Notes: generated by a model from the letters alone, not told the origin. 10,261 nucleotides of DNA from an uncultured Oscillospiraceae bacterium (GCA_934539585.1 CAKTCT010000064.1:1-10261), one strand, 5' to 3'. Positions 1-6,645 are shown, numbered from the stretch's first letter. Made by a program: numbers and translations.

Positions 1-8
1 GACCTCCC

Positions 9-121
9 CTTCCTGATCTTTTGGGATCATTGGGGAATTTCGCCCTCTGCGGAGGGCGAGGAAGGGGCTTTGCCCCTTCCATCCCCACCAGCCTTTTGAA
101 AAAAGGCTGGACCGAAAACTT
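9..121 (-). repeat. R2 multi-hairpin repeat, copy 1 (downstream of methyltransferase)
   Basis: On the minus strand this stretch aligns almost end to end with 6646-6757 and, over its first two thirds, with 9950-10030. It holds four successive stem-loops in the same order as the other long copy: CCAGCC(T)n/AAAAGGCTGG, GGAAGGGGC-AAA-GCCCCTTCC, CGCCCTC-CGCA-GAGGGCG, and a short TGATC/GATCA stem. The third stem differs from the other copies at two base pairs, and both arms have changed together, so pairing is kept. It lies about 105 bp beyond the stop codon of the methyltransferase at 226-963, in the same direction as that gene. The window edge prevents seeing whether R3-type hairpins follow. No coding function is likely. 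Confidence 0.85.
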
Positions 122-169
122 TATCTTTTTATGCTGCGGAACTCACCCCACGGGCCACCCAAATCATCG

Positions 170-225
170 CCGCGCAGCCTGTCGCGCGGCCGTTGGAGCT
201 TGACGCGAGAATGATGGCCGCGTCG
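170..225 (-). repeat. R1 56-bp repeat, copy C, abutting a stop codon
   Basis: Read on the minus strand, this is a 56-nt unit that begins CGACGCGGCC and ends in a hairpin of CCGCGC/GCGCGG with loop GACAGGCT. It matches 6457-6512 and 6536-6591, all exactly 56 nt long. A first small stem (GACGCG/CGCGTC) is also conserved, while its loop sequence varies. The unit starts on the base immediately after the TGA stop of the methyltransferase at 226-963. The 48 bp between this unit and R2 (122-169) holds no gene. Confidence 0.8.
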
Positions 226-963
226 TCATCGCCAGAGAACCGTGGATTTATTGGGAACGGTGATGGTGTCCGCGCCGGGGGCGAACTCCTCCAGAAGGGC
301 CCGGAGGCGTTTGACGTACTCCTCATATTGAACCGTGCCGGGGTCGGGCGCGTAGGAGGAGGACAGGCTCCGGCGGAGGAAATTTTCCTTGGAATAGGTC
401 AGCGGAAAGTCGAAGGACGCCCGGTTCATGCCTTCCCCCAGGATCGTCTCCGCCATGGGCAGCATCTTTTCCAGGCCGTGGCGCAGGGAGGTGAAGCCGG
501 GGCACAGCTCCGCGCAGAGGGCGTGCTGGCGCTGGGTGAAGGGGTCGTACTCCCGGGCGTTGATGGTGAAAAACAGCACCCCGCCGGGCTTCAGAATCCG
601 CCGGCACTCCCGGGAAAAGGCCGTCGCATCGAACCAGTGGAGGGCCGAAGCCGCCGTCACCGCATCCACGGAGCGTTTCGGCAGGCCGGTATCCTCCGCA
701 GGAGCCGCCACCGGGAAAAAGTGGGGGTTCCCGGCGAATTTCGCTACCGCCTGGGCCCGCATTTCGGCGTTGGGCTCCACGCAGAAAACGTCTAGGCCCC
801 GGTCCATCAGGGGCCCGGCGAAAATCCCAGTGCCGGAGCCCATATCCGCCGCTTTTCCCGCCGGGACCAGCCGGAAAAACAGCACCCAGACCTCCGGCGC
901 GTAGCCGGGGCGGGCTTTGGCGTAGTGCTCCGCCCGGTGGTTGAAGACGGTCTCATTGGCCAT
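226..963 (-). CDS. Class I SAM-dependent methyltransferase
   Basis: A 245-aa cytosolic enzyme predicted to transfer a methyl group from S-adenosylmethionine to an unknown acceptor. The Rossmann-like fold is clear. Motif I is DMGSGTGIF at residues 40-48, the acidic ribose-binding residue is Glu63 in VEPNAEM, a motif II-like stretch lies at 98-111 (SVDAVTAASALHWF), and LKPGG is at 124-128. The N-terminus (FNHRAEHYAKARPGY) resembles the small-molecule methyltransferases of the Methyltransf_11 type. The ATG has AAGGAGG about 9 nt upstream, and its first 11 bp overlap the end of the preceding methyltransferase, so the two are probably translationally coupled. The C-terminus (TVLWR) is followed without a gap by the R1 repeat. 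The substrate cannot be inferred. Confidence 0.88.
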   Translation of the reverse strand: MANETVFNHRAEHYAKARPGYAPEVWVLFFRLVPAGKAADMGSGTGIFAGPLMDRGLDVFCVEPNAEMRAQAVAKFAGNPHFFPVAAPAEDTGLPKRSVDAVTAASALHWFDATAFSRECRRILKPGGVLFFTINAREYDPFTQRQHALCAELCPGFTSLRHGLEKMLPMAETILGEGMNRASFDFPLTYSKENFLRRSLSSSYAPDPGTVQYEEYVKRLRALLEEFAPGADTITVPNKSTVLWR

Positions 964-1723
964 GGGGAGCGTCCTCCTTCCCGGCGTGTCTGGCCACGAA
1001 AATCCAGCGCTGGGCGTCGGGGGCGGGGGCTTCGGTGGAGTCCTCGCCGTAAAATCCCGTCAAAACCAGCCCCGCCCGGCGGAGGGCCTCCCGGACCTGG
1101 TCCAGGGAGTAGGCCCGTTCGGCGAAGCTCTCCTCCATGCGGCGGTATCTGCCGCGGCCGGTGTCGGCGAAGATGGTCAGGTCCATCTGGACCACGTCGT
1201 CCTCCAGAAGGGTGTTCTGCCAGGCGCAGAACACGTCGTCGTAGTCGTAGAGAAAGGCGTTGTCCGCCAGAATCTCCCGGTGCTTGAAGGGGGTGTTCAG
1301 GTCGAAAACAAAGACCCCGTCGGGGTGGAGGAACAGCGCCGCCCGGGCGATGGCCTTGCAGAAGTCCTTGTAGTCCGTCAGGTGGTTCAGGGTGTCCAGG
1401 GCGCAGACCACGGCGTCGATGGTGCCGTAGAGGTCCAGCTCGGTCATTTCCTGGCAGAGATAGGTGATGTCATGGCCGCTGGCGATCTTCTTCTGGGCGG
1501 CCTCCCAGAGCATGTCCTCGGAATTGTCCACGCCGATGACATCGTAGCCCAGCCCCGCCATGACCTCGGACAGGGAGCCGGTGCCGCAGCCCAGGTCCAG
1601 GAGGATTCCGTGGAACCCGCCGTTTTCCAGAATCCGGGCGTCGAAATATTTTCCCCGGGCTTCGTAGTCGATCTCCGAGGTCAGCAGGTCGTAGACCGTG
1701 GCGAACTGGCTGTAATGGCTCAT
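953..1723 (-). CDS. YqeM-like class I SAM-dependent methyltransferase
   Basis: A 256-aa cytosolic protein resembling the Bacillus YqeM family: N-terminal HYSQFATVYDLL, motif I LDLGCGTGSL (about residues 42-51), acidic residue Asp66 in GVDNSEDML, the post-motif stretch VVCALDTLNHL, then PDGVFVFDLNTPFKH and a C-terminal beta region with DVFCAWQNT. The first ATG, at 1729, sits directly against GGAGGG (1730-1735). The second ATG, at 1723, has proper 6-nt spacing, so 1723 is chosen. The gene follows a hairpin terminator downstream of the yerC-like gene and overlaps the next methyltransferase by 11 bp. No separate promoter is evident in the 50-bp gap, so expression may depend on read-through. The substrate is unknown. 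Confidence 0.88.
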   Translation of the reverse strand: MSHYSQFATVYDLLTSEIDYEARGKYFDARILENGGFHGILLDLGCGTGSLSEVMAGLGYDVIGVDNSEDMLWEAAQKKIASGHDITYLCQEMTELDLYGTIDAVVCALDTLNHLTDYKDFCKAIARAALFLHPDGVFVFDLNTPFKHREILADNAFLYDYDDVFCAWQNTLLEDDVVQMDLTIFADTGRGRYRRMEESFAERAYSLDQVREALRRAGLVLTGFYGEDSTEAPAPDAQRWIFVARHAGKEDAPHGQ

Positions 1724-1737
1724 GCGCATCCCTCCGC

Positions 1738-1767
1738 AAAAAATCAGGCCGCCTTTCGGGCGGCCCG
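1738..1767 (-). terminator. Rho-independent terminator after yerC-like gene
   Basis: On the minus strand the stem GGCCGCC / GGCGGCC (1759-1765 and 1747-1753) has a 5-nt loop and is followed by TGATTTTTT. It begins about 10 nt past the stop of the yerC-like gene. The U-tract ends two bases before the Shine-Dalgarno sequence of the downstream methyltransferase, so incomplete termination would set the level of that gene. Confidence 0.75.
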
Positions 1768-1776
1768 GTGTGTCCG

Positions 1777-2085
1777 TTATTCCTTGGCGGCCTTGGCCTT
1801 TTCGTCCAGGCGGCGGAAGATTTCCTCATATCCGTCGCAGCCGTAGTGGAGGGAGCGGTTGACCCGGCTGATGGTGGCGGTGCTGGCCCCGGTCTCCGCT
1901 ACGATGTCGCTGTAAACCTGATTCTCGCTGAGGAGCTTGGCCACCTGAATCCGCTGGGCCAGGGCCTTGAGCTCCTGCACGGTGCAGAGGTCCTCGAAAA
2001 ATTTATAGCACTCTTCCATGTCTCGCAGTTCCAGGATCGCACTGAAGAGAAATTCCACGTTGAATTCCTTGAGCTTTTCGTTCAT
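1777..2085 (-). CDS. YerC/YecD-family TrpR-related DNA-binding protein
   Basis: A 102-aa all-helical protein of the TrpR superfamily branch called YerC/YecD, found widely in Firmicutes. The family signature is complete: FEDLCTVQELKALAQR at residues 30-45, then the helix-turn-helix around 57-82 with ETGASTATISRVNRSLHYG. The length is typical for the family. TrpR itself is a tryptophan-responsive repressor, but whether YerC proteins bind a ligand is not established from sequence. The ATG at 2085 has AGGAGG nine bases upstream and a sigma-A promoter at 2133-2161. Its position ahead of two methyltransferases suggests it may control its own operon; this is inference. Confidence 0.93.
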   Translation of the reverse strand: MNEKLKEFNVEFLFSAILELRDMEECYKFFEDLCTVQELKALAQRIQVAKLLSENQVYSDIVAETGASTATISRVNRSLHYGCDGYEEIFRRLDEKAKAAKE

Positions 2086-2132
2086 GAGACGAATCCTCCT
2101 GTCGGTATTTGATAAAAAGGAACACTACCTTG

Positions 2133-2161
2133 ATTTTAACACGACACAGCATGAAAGTCAA
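2133..2161 (-). promoter_or_regulatory. Sigma-A promoter of the yerC-methyltransferase cluster
   Basis: On the minus strand TTGACT (2156-2161) is separated by 17 bp from TAAAAT (2133-2138). This is close to consensus and has ideal spacing. Transcription would start near 2126, giving a leader of about 40 nt before the yerC-like ATG. It lies just after the GNAT stop codon, and no hairpin terminator separates the two, so GNAT read-through may also feed this cluster. Confidence 0.75.
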
Positions 2162-2182
2162 CCTTTTTCGGCGGAATCTTTC

Positions 2183-2788
2183 TCAAGAAGTGCGGATGCG
2201 GTAAAAGGCCGCCGGCTTTTTGGGGGAGCCGAACAGCCCTTTTTTCCGGGGGCGGCGGATTTCGTAGACCACGCAGTTGAAAAAGCCGTTGGAGGTGGAG
2301 ACGGGGAGAATCTCCCCCACCCGCATGGACATTCCGGCCTTCTGCATCACCCGGCCGCTGGCGGGGTTTTCCATGGCGTGCTTGGCGGTGACAGAGCGGT
2401 AGCCCACCACGTTGAGGGCGAAATCCAGCACCGCCCGCAGGGCCTCGGAGGCGTAGCCCCGGCCCCACCAGGGCTCCCCCAGGCAGTACCCGGCCTCGCA
2501 GCTGTGCGGGTCCTCGGGGCAGTAGGCCAGGCCGATGGAGCCGATGGGGACCCCCAGGTCCTTGGGCACCACGGCCCATTCGTAAAAGTCCTTGTGGCCG
2601 TACTCCTGGGCCCAGCGGGCCAGGACCCGCCGGGTCTCCGCCACGTCGGCGTGGGGAGTCCAGGTGAGACAGCGGGTGACGTGGGGATTGCTGGCCCAGT
2701 TGCGGAACATCTCCTCCGCGTCCTCGGCGGTAAAGCGGCGGAGGATCAGGCGGTCGGTCTCCAATGTGACCGTTCCCAGATGCTTCAA
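2183..2788 (-). CDS. GNAT-family N-acetyltransferase (RimJ/RimL-like)
   Basis: A 201-aa cytosolic acetyltransferase using acetyl-CoA, of the Acetyltransf_3/RimJ-RimL type. The N-terminus has the family opening LETDRLILRRF (residues 9-19). The acetyl-CoA pyrophosphate loop is GRGYA in WWGRGYASEA (107-116), followed by NPASGRVMQKAGM (141-153), where the conserved Asn and the KAGM turn lie. The start chosen is TTG at 2788, because AAGGAGG (2797-2803) lies 8 nt upstream and the protein then begins right at the conserved domain. The open frame extends to 2851 but that part has no homology-like features. The C-terminal tail of about 20 residues is basic. The acceptor could be a protein N-terminus, an antibiotic or a metabolite. 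Confidence 0.88.
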   Translation of the reverse strand: MKHLGTVTLETDRLILRRFTAEDAEEMFRNWASNPHVTRCLTWTPHADVAETRRVLARWAQEYGHKDFYEWAVVPKDLGVPIGSIGLAYCPEDPHSCEAGYCLGEPWWGRGYASEALRAVLDFALNVVGYRSVTAKHAMENPASGRVMQKAGMSMRVGEILPVSTSNGFFNCVVYEIRRPRKKGLFGSPKKPAAFYRIRTS

Positions 2789-2864
2789 AAGCGGCGCCTC
2801 CTTTGCGGCAGAACCGATAAAATCCAAATCTCCGGCGGAATTTTTCCCCAAAGGGCCATAGGCA

Positions 2865-2938
2865 GCCGCCGGATTTTGTGCTATAATAGTTTCCGGAACC
2901 CTCCGGAGCGCCTTTTCTATTATAGCACATCCGGCGGC
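2865..2938. promoter_or_regulatory. Inverted repeat with opposed extended -10 promoters
   Basis: The left arm (2865-2889) reads GCCGCCGGAT, then TTT, then GTGCTATAATAG. The right arm (2917-2938) is the reverse complement of the same text without the TTT. The 27-bp centre contains TTCCGGAA and CTCCGGAG palindromes. Each arm carries TGCTATAAT, an extended -10 box: plus strand 2879-2887 for the PHP operon, minus strand 2919-2927 for the GNAT gene. The predicted start sites (about 2894 rightward, 2912 leftward) make the two transcripts overlap by roughly 20 nt at their 5' ends. Neither -35 is convincing. The symmetry would also suit a dimeric regulator. Confidence 0.7.
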
Positions 2939-2967
2939 GAAATCCTACGTTTTTTGGGAAAGTCGGG

Positions 2968-3780
2968 ATGTTTATGAAAAATATTTGGGACCTTCACGTC
3001 CACACCCGCCGCAGCTTTGACAGCGAGGAGCTGCTGGAGGCCCATTGCAGCCGGGCGGAGGAGCTGGGGCTTTCCGGATTTGCCATTACCGATCACTGCG
3101 ACGTCAATTTACAGCCCCTTTCGGAGGCGGTGAAGATCGTCGCGGGCTCTGCGGCAGACGTTCGGCGGCTGCGGGAGGGCTGCTCCGCGGAGATTCTCAC
3201 CGGCGTGGAGCTGGGGGAGCCTTTGGAGGACCCGGCTTACGCCGAGGAAATCCTGGCCCTGGAGCCCTACGACGTGGTTCTGGGGTCTATCCACAACCTT
3301 CCGGGCATGGAGGATTTTTCCCAGTTTGACTACACCTTCCGGGACCTGGACGCTTTGCTGAAGCCCTACTACGAGGAGCTGATCCGTCTGGCCCAGTGGG
3401 GGAAATGCGACGTGATCACCCACATCACCTACCCCCTCCGGTACATGGCCGGGGACTACGGCCGGAAGGTGGACCTGGCGCCTTATGGGGACCTCATCGA
3501 CGAGCTTTTCCGGACCATCATCCAGAAGGGACTGGTGCTGGAGATCAATTCCAGCGGCCTGCGGCAGAAGCTGGGGCGGTCCATGCCCGACGAGCCCCTG
3601 CTCCGGCGGTATTACCAGCTGGGAGGCCGGAGGATCAGCTTCGGCTCCGACGCCCACCGGGCCGCCGATCTGGCCGCGGGCATCCCGGAGTGCATGGAGA
3701 CGGCCCGGCGCATCGGCTTTACCGAAACGGTGCTTTTCCGGAACCGAAAGATCATTTCCGTCCCCTTGGGGGAAGAATAG
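2968..3780 (+). CDS. PHP-domain phosphoesterase, histidinol-phosphatase type
   Basis: A 270-aa cytosolic metal-dependent phosphatase of the PHP superfamily, most like HisJ/HisK histidinol-phosphate phosphatases, which remove phosphate from L-histidinol phosphate in histidine synthesis. All expected metal ligands are visible: His10 and His12 (DLHVHT), His43 (ITDHCD), Glu81 (GVELGE), His109 (GSIHN), His152 (VITHITYP), Asp228 and His230 (GSDAH). The start is ATG 2968 or ATG 2974; both have only weak ribosome binding sites (CGGG at 2964-2967), so poor translation initiation is possible. No other his gene is nearby, so a different phosphate ester substrate is possible. First gene of an operon with 13-17 bp gaps. 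Confidence 0.88.
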   Translation: MFMKNIWDLHVHTRRSFDSEELLEAHCSRAEELGLSGFAITDHCDVNLQPLSEAVKIVAGSAADVRRLREGCSAEILTGVELGEPLEDPAYAEEILALEPYDVVLGSIHNLPGMEDFSQFDYTFRDLDALLKPYYEELIRLAQWGKCDVITHITYPLRYMAGDYGRKVDLAPYGDLIDELFRTIIQKGLVLEINSSGLRQKLGRSMPDEPLLRRYYQLGGRRISFGSDAHRAADLAAGIPECMETARRIGFTETVLFRNRKIISVPLGEE

Positions 3781-3793
3781 AGGAGGAATTTTT

Positions 3794-4405
3794 ATGGATT
3801 ATAAGGAAGTTATGGAACGGATGAACTCCGGTAAGCTCTTTTACTTTGCCGGGGAGGAGCTGTCCGCCCGGCAGACCGCCTGTCTGGACGTTCTTTACGA
3901 TTTCAACCAGACCCGCCCCTCGGAGGGGGAAAAACGGGCGGCGCTGATGAAAAAGGTCCTGGCCGAGGTGGGGGAGAGCTGCTACATCGAGCCGCCCCTT
4001 CACGCCAACTGGGGCATCTACACCCATTTCGGGGACCATGTTTACGCCAATTTCGGGCTGACTCTGGTGGACGACACCGACATTTACATCGGCAGCTGCG
4101 TCATGATGGGACCCAACGTGGTCCTGGCCACGGCGGGGCACCCGGTGCGGCCGGACCTGCGGAAGAAGCAGGCCCAGTTCAACCTCCCCATTCACATCGG
4201 GGATAACGTCTGGCTGGGAGCCGGGGTTATCGTCCTCCCCGGCGTGACCATCGGGGAAAACTCCGTCATTGGCGCAGGCAGCGTCGTGACCAAGGACATC
4301 CCCGCCAACGTGGTGGCCGTGGGCAATCCCTGCCGGGTCCTGCGGGAAATCTCCCCCCGGGACTGGGAATACTACCACAAGGACCGGAAAATCGACATCG
4401 ACTAA
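3794..4405 (+). CDS. Sugar O-acetyltransferase (Maa/LacA/NodL family)
   Basis: A 203-aa trimeric left-handed beta-helix acetyltransferase that moves an acetyl group from acetyl-CoA to a sugar hydroxyl, as in maltose and galactoside acetyltransferases. Residues 1-60 form the N-terminal Mac domain (MNSGKLFYFAGEELSARQ). Residues 75-190 are hexapeptide repeats, including IYIGSCVMMGPNVVL and VWLGAGVIVLPGVTIGE. The catalytic His is His116 (TAGHPV), and Asn86 (YANFG) is the matching active-site Asn. The length is typical. AGGAGG at 3781-3786, directly after the preceding stop, sets the start at 3794. The natural sugar acceptor in this family is seldom known; a detoxifying role is often proposed. Confidence 0.93.
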   Translation: MDYKEVMERMNSGKLFYFAGEELSARQTACLDVLYDFNQTRPSEGEKRAALMKKVLAEVGESCYIEPPLHANWGIYTHFGDHVYANFGLTLVDDTDIYIGSCVMMGPNVVLATAGHPVRPDLRKKQAQFNLPIHIGDNVWLGAGVIVLPGVTIGENSVIGAGSVVTKDIPANVVAVGNPCRVLREISPRDWEYYHKDRKIDID

Positions 4406-4422
4406 GGAAAGGAAGTTTTCAT

Positions 4423-5304
4423 ATGGCAACACTGACCCGCGCCCTTTCCGCCGACGGTTCCGTTATGGCCATGGCCATTGACTCCACGGACATCGTCGCA
4501 CGGATCGAGGAAATCCATCACACCTCCGCCGTCATGACCGCCGCCACCGGGCGACTGGCCACGGCGGCCTCCATGATGGGCCTGCTCCTGAAGGGGGAAG
4601 GGGACTCCCTGACCCTCCGGCTGGACGGCGGCGGCCCCGCCGGGACCATCATCGCCGTCTCCGACAGCCAGGGCTGCGTCAAAGCCTATGCCCAGAATCC
4701 GGTGGTGGAGCGCCCCTTGAACGCTAAGGGCAAGCTGGACGTTTCCGGCGCTGTGGGGACCAGCGGCTATCTCAGCGTCATCAAGGACCTGGGCCTGAAA
4801 GAGCCGTACAGCGGCCAGACCCCCATCGTCTCCGGGGAGATCGCCGAGGACATCACCAACTACTACGCCACCAGCGAGCAGACCCCCACGGTCTGCGCCC
4901 TGGGGGTCCTGGTGAACCCGGACCTGACCGTTCGGGCCGCCGGAGGGTTCCTGGTCCAGCTCCTGCCCTTTGCCGGTCCCGAGGTCATTGACGTCATTGA
5001 GCGGAACATCAGGGACATCCAGCCGGTGTCCGCCATGATCGACCAGGGAATGACTCCCGAGGAAATCTGCAAGCTCCTTCTGGAGGGGCTGTTCCCCCAT
5101 ATCACCGATACCTGCGCCCCGGCCTACCGCTGCGACTGCAGCCGGGAGCGGGTGGAGCGGGCCGTGGTGAGCCTGGGCCGCCAGCAGCTCCGGCAGCTCA
5201 TCGACGAGGACCACGGCACCGAGGTCTGCTGCCATTTCTGCGGCAAAAAGTACGCCTTCAGCGAGGACCAGCTCCGGGACATCCTGGAGCTGGCTTCCCA
5301 TTGA
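4423..5304 (+). CDS. hslO: Hsp33 redox-regulated chaperone
   Basis: A 293-aa cytosolic holdase activated by oxidative unfolding, which protects proteins from aggregation under oxidative stress. The N-terminal core begins with LTRALSADGSVMAMAID, and the family stretch RPLNAKGKLDVSGAVG lies at 97-112. The C-terminal redox switch is complete: C237-D-C239 and C270-H-F-C273, the four zinc-binding cysteines, with an extra Cys269 beside them. The length matches the family (about 290). AAAGGAAG (4408-4415) precedes the ATG. It sits 17 bp after the acetyltransferase and 16 bp before ymdB, so it is cotranscribed with both. Confidence 0.97.
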   Translation: MATLTRALSADGSVMAMAIDSTDIVARIEEIHHTSAVMTAATGRLATAASMMGLLLKGEGDSLTLRLDGGGPAGTIIAVSDSQGCVKAYAQNPVVERPLNAKGKLDVSGAVGTSGYLSVIKDLGLKEPYSGQTPIVSGEIAEDITNYYATSEQTPTVCALGVLVNPDLTVRAAGGFLVQLLPFAGPEVIDVIERNIRDIQPVSAMIDQGMTPEEICKLLLEGLFPHITDTCAPAYRCDCSRERVERAVVSLGRQQLRQLIDEDHGTEVCCHFCGKKYAFSEDQLRDILELASH

Positions 5305-5320
5305 CCGGAAAGGCGGTTCT

Positions 5321-6088
5321 ATGCGCGTAATGATGATCGGGGACGTGGTCAGCCAGCCGGGCTGCGACTTCCTCCGCAAGACCCTTCCGGCCTTCAAACG
5401 GGAGCAGAAGGTGGACGCCGTGATCTGCAACGGGGAAAATTCCGCCGTGGGCAACGGCATCCTGCCCCACTCGGCGGATTTCCTCTTTGACAGCGGCGTG
5501 GACGTGATCACCGGGGGCAACCACAGCCTCCGCCGCCGGGAAATCCAGGACTACCTGGACGAGCACCCCAATCTCCTCCGCCCCGCCAACTATCCTGCGG
5601 GCTGCTACGGAAACGGCTGGTACAAGCTGGATTTGGGCAGCGCCTCGCTGCTGGTGATCAACGTTCTGGGGCAGGTGTATCTGGACCCCCTGGGCAGTCC
5701 CTTCGCCTGCTGCGACCGGATTCTGCAGGAGGTCTCCGCGGACTTCACCGTGGTGGACTTCCACGCCGAGGCCACCGGGGAGAAGATGGCCCTGGGCTAT
5801 TATCTGGACGGCCGGGTGTCGGCGGTGGTGGGCACCCACACCCACGTCCAGACCGCTGACGAGACCATTCTCCCCGGGGGGACGGGGTATATCTCCGACC
5901 TGGGGATGACCGGGCCGATCCGGTCCATTCTGGGGGTCAATCCGGAGGCCATTGTCCGGCGGATGACCACCTGCCTGCCCACCCGGTTCGACGTGCCCAA
6001 TTCTCCGTGCAAAATGGAGGGCGTGATCCTGGACCTGGAGCGGAAACCCGGGAAATGTGTGAAAATTTCCCGGTTTCAGCTGTCATAA
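5321..6088 (+). CDS. ymdB: YmdB-family metallophosphoesterase (cyclic nucleotide phosphodiesterase)
   Basis: A 255-aa cytosolic calcineurin-like phosphoesterase of family TIGR00282. Bacillus YmdB hydrolyses 2',3'- and 3',5'-cyclic nucleotides and affects biofilm, motility and stress decisions. The dinuclear metal site is intact: Asp8 (IGDVV), Glu39-Asn40 (NGENSA), Asn67-His68 (GGNHS), His148 (DFHAEAT), His173 and His175 (GTHTHVQTAD). The GMTGP motif follows near residue 195. The usual GNHTWD is GNHSLR here, a mild divergence next to a metal ligand. It ends 107 bp before spoVS, the common partner of ymdB. A hairpin (CCGGGAAAT 6048-6056 / ATTTCCCGG 6065-6073) lies in its last codons and could limit read-through; it has no good U-tract. 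Confidence 0.95.
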   Translation: MRVMMIGDVVSQPGCDFLRKTLPAFKREQKVDAVICNGENSAVGNGILPHSADFLFDSGVDVITGGNHSLRRREIQDYLDEHPNLLRPANYPAGCYGNGWYKLDLGSASLLVINVLGQVYLDPLGSPFACCDRILQEVSADFTVVDFHAEATGEKMALGYYLDGRVSAVVGTHTHVQTADETILPGGTGYISDLGMTGPIRSILGVNPEAIVRRMTTCLPTRFDVPNSPCKMEGVILDLERKPGKCVKISRFQLS

Positions 6089-6111
6089 TTCATAAAAAGC
6101 AAAATCATCCC

Positions 6112-6139
6112 TTGAATTTTTGGTTGATTGTGTTATAAT
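6112..6139 (+). promoter_or_regulatory. Promoter of spoVS
   Basis: TTGAAT (6112-6117), a 16-bp spacer and a perfect TATAAT (6134-6139) lie in an AT-rich island between ymdB and spoVS. The start site would be near 6146, leaving about 50 nt of GC-rich leader containing overlapping CCGCGG and GCGGCCGC palindromes. In Bacillus spoVS is read by sigma-H; here the boxes look like sigma-A. Confidence 0.7.
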
Positions 6140-6195
6140 CAAAACATGGGACGCCGCGCCGCGGCCGCCCGACAACCGATTCGGAGGGATTTTGA

Positions 6196-6456
6196 ATGGA
6201 CGTACTCAAAGTTTCAGCAAAGTCGATACCAAATTCCGTGGCGGGGGCCATTGCCGGCGTGATCCGGGAAAAGGGGCTGGTGGAGATTCAGGCCATCGGC
6301 GCGGGGGCGGCCAATCAGGCCATCAAGTCGGTGGCCATTGCCCGGGGGTATCTGGCTCCGGCGGGGATCGACCTGATCTGTAAGCCTGCTTTTGCCAATG
6401 TGGAGATCGACGGCGCGGAGCGCACGGCGATAAAACTGATTGTTGAACCACGATAA
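6196..6456 (+). CDS. spoVS: Stage V sporulation protein S
   Basis: An 86-aa protein, the same length as Bacillus subtilis SpoVS and very similar along its whole length: MDVLKVSAKSIPNSVAG at the start, EIQAIGAGAANQAIKSVAIARG in the centre, and the conserved end ERTAIKLIVEPR. SpoVS is an Alba-like small protein needed for spore coat assembly and late sporulation in Bacillus; its biochemical role remains poorly known. GGAGGG (6183-6188) with a 7-nt gap sets the ATG. It follows ymdB, as in many Firmicutes, but has its own promoter. The stop TAA is followed at once by the R1 repeat. The natural C-terminus is retained, so the repeat has not truncated the protein. Confidence 0.98.
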   Translation: MDVLKVSAKSIPNSVAGAIAGVIREKGLVEIQAIGAGAANQAIKSVAIARGYLAPAGIDLICKPAFANVEIDGAERTAIKLIVEPR

Positions 6457-6512
6457 CGACGCGGCCACGCACCTCGCGTCAGGTTTCATTAGCCGCGCGA
6501 CAGGCTGCGCGG
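6457..6512 (+). repeat. R1 56-bp repeat, copy A, abutting the spoVS stop
   Basis: Starts CGACGCGGCC on the base after the spoVS TAA. It holds two hairpins: GACGCG (6458-6463) with CGCGTC (6475-6480), and CCGCGC with GCGCGG around the loop GACAGGCT. The last 20 bp are identical to copies B (6536-6591) and C (170-225, minus). A separate perfect hairpin, GGGCGGCG-TGT-CGCCGCCC (6511-6529), joins A to B. Confidence 0.8.
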
Positions 6513-6535
6513 GCGGCGTGTCGCCGCCCCCATGT

Positions 6536-6591
6536 CGACGCGGCCGTATGTCTCGCGTTAGGCTTCGGTTGCCGCGCGACAGGCTGCGCGG
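6536..6591 (+). repeat. R1 56-bp repeat, copy B
   Basis: Direct repeat of 6457-6512 with a period of 79 bp. The stems are conserved (one G-T wobble in the first, CGCGTT) and the first loop differs. It is followed by a 54-bp linker (6592-6645) in which no feature is seen, and then by the R2 hairpin block. The order R1-linker-R2 is the same as at 9-225 on the other strand. Confidence 0.8.
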
Positions 6592-6645
6592 CGACGGATT
6601 GTGAATAGCCCGTAAGTTTCGTAGAACCTGCCCGCCAACACAACC

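Noticed and set aside
4402..5520. Minus-strand open frame (372 codons) opposite hslO
   Set aside because: It is antisense to the clearly real hslO and ymdB, with a Gly/Val/His-rich composition and no recognisable domain.
6457..6591. CRISPR-like array (two repeats with a 79-bp period)
   Set aside because: Only two imperfect units, the interval is not spacer-like, there are no cas genes, and a third unit lies elsewhere beside another gene.
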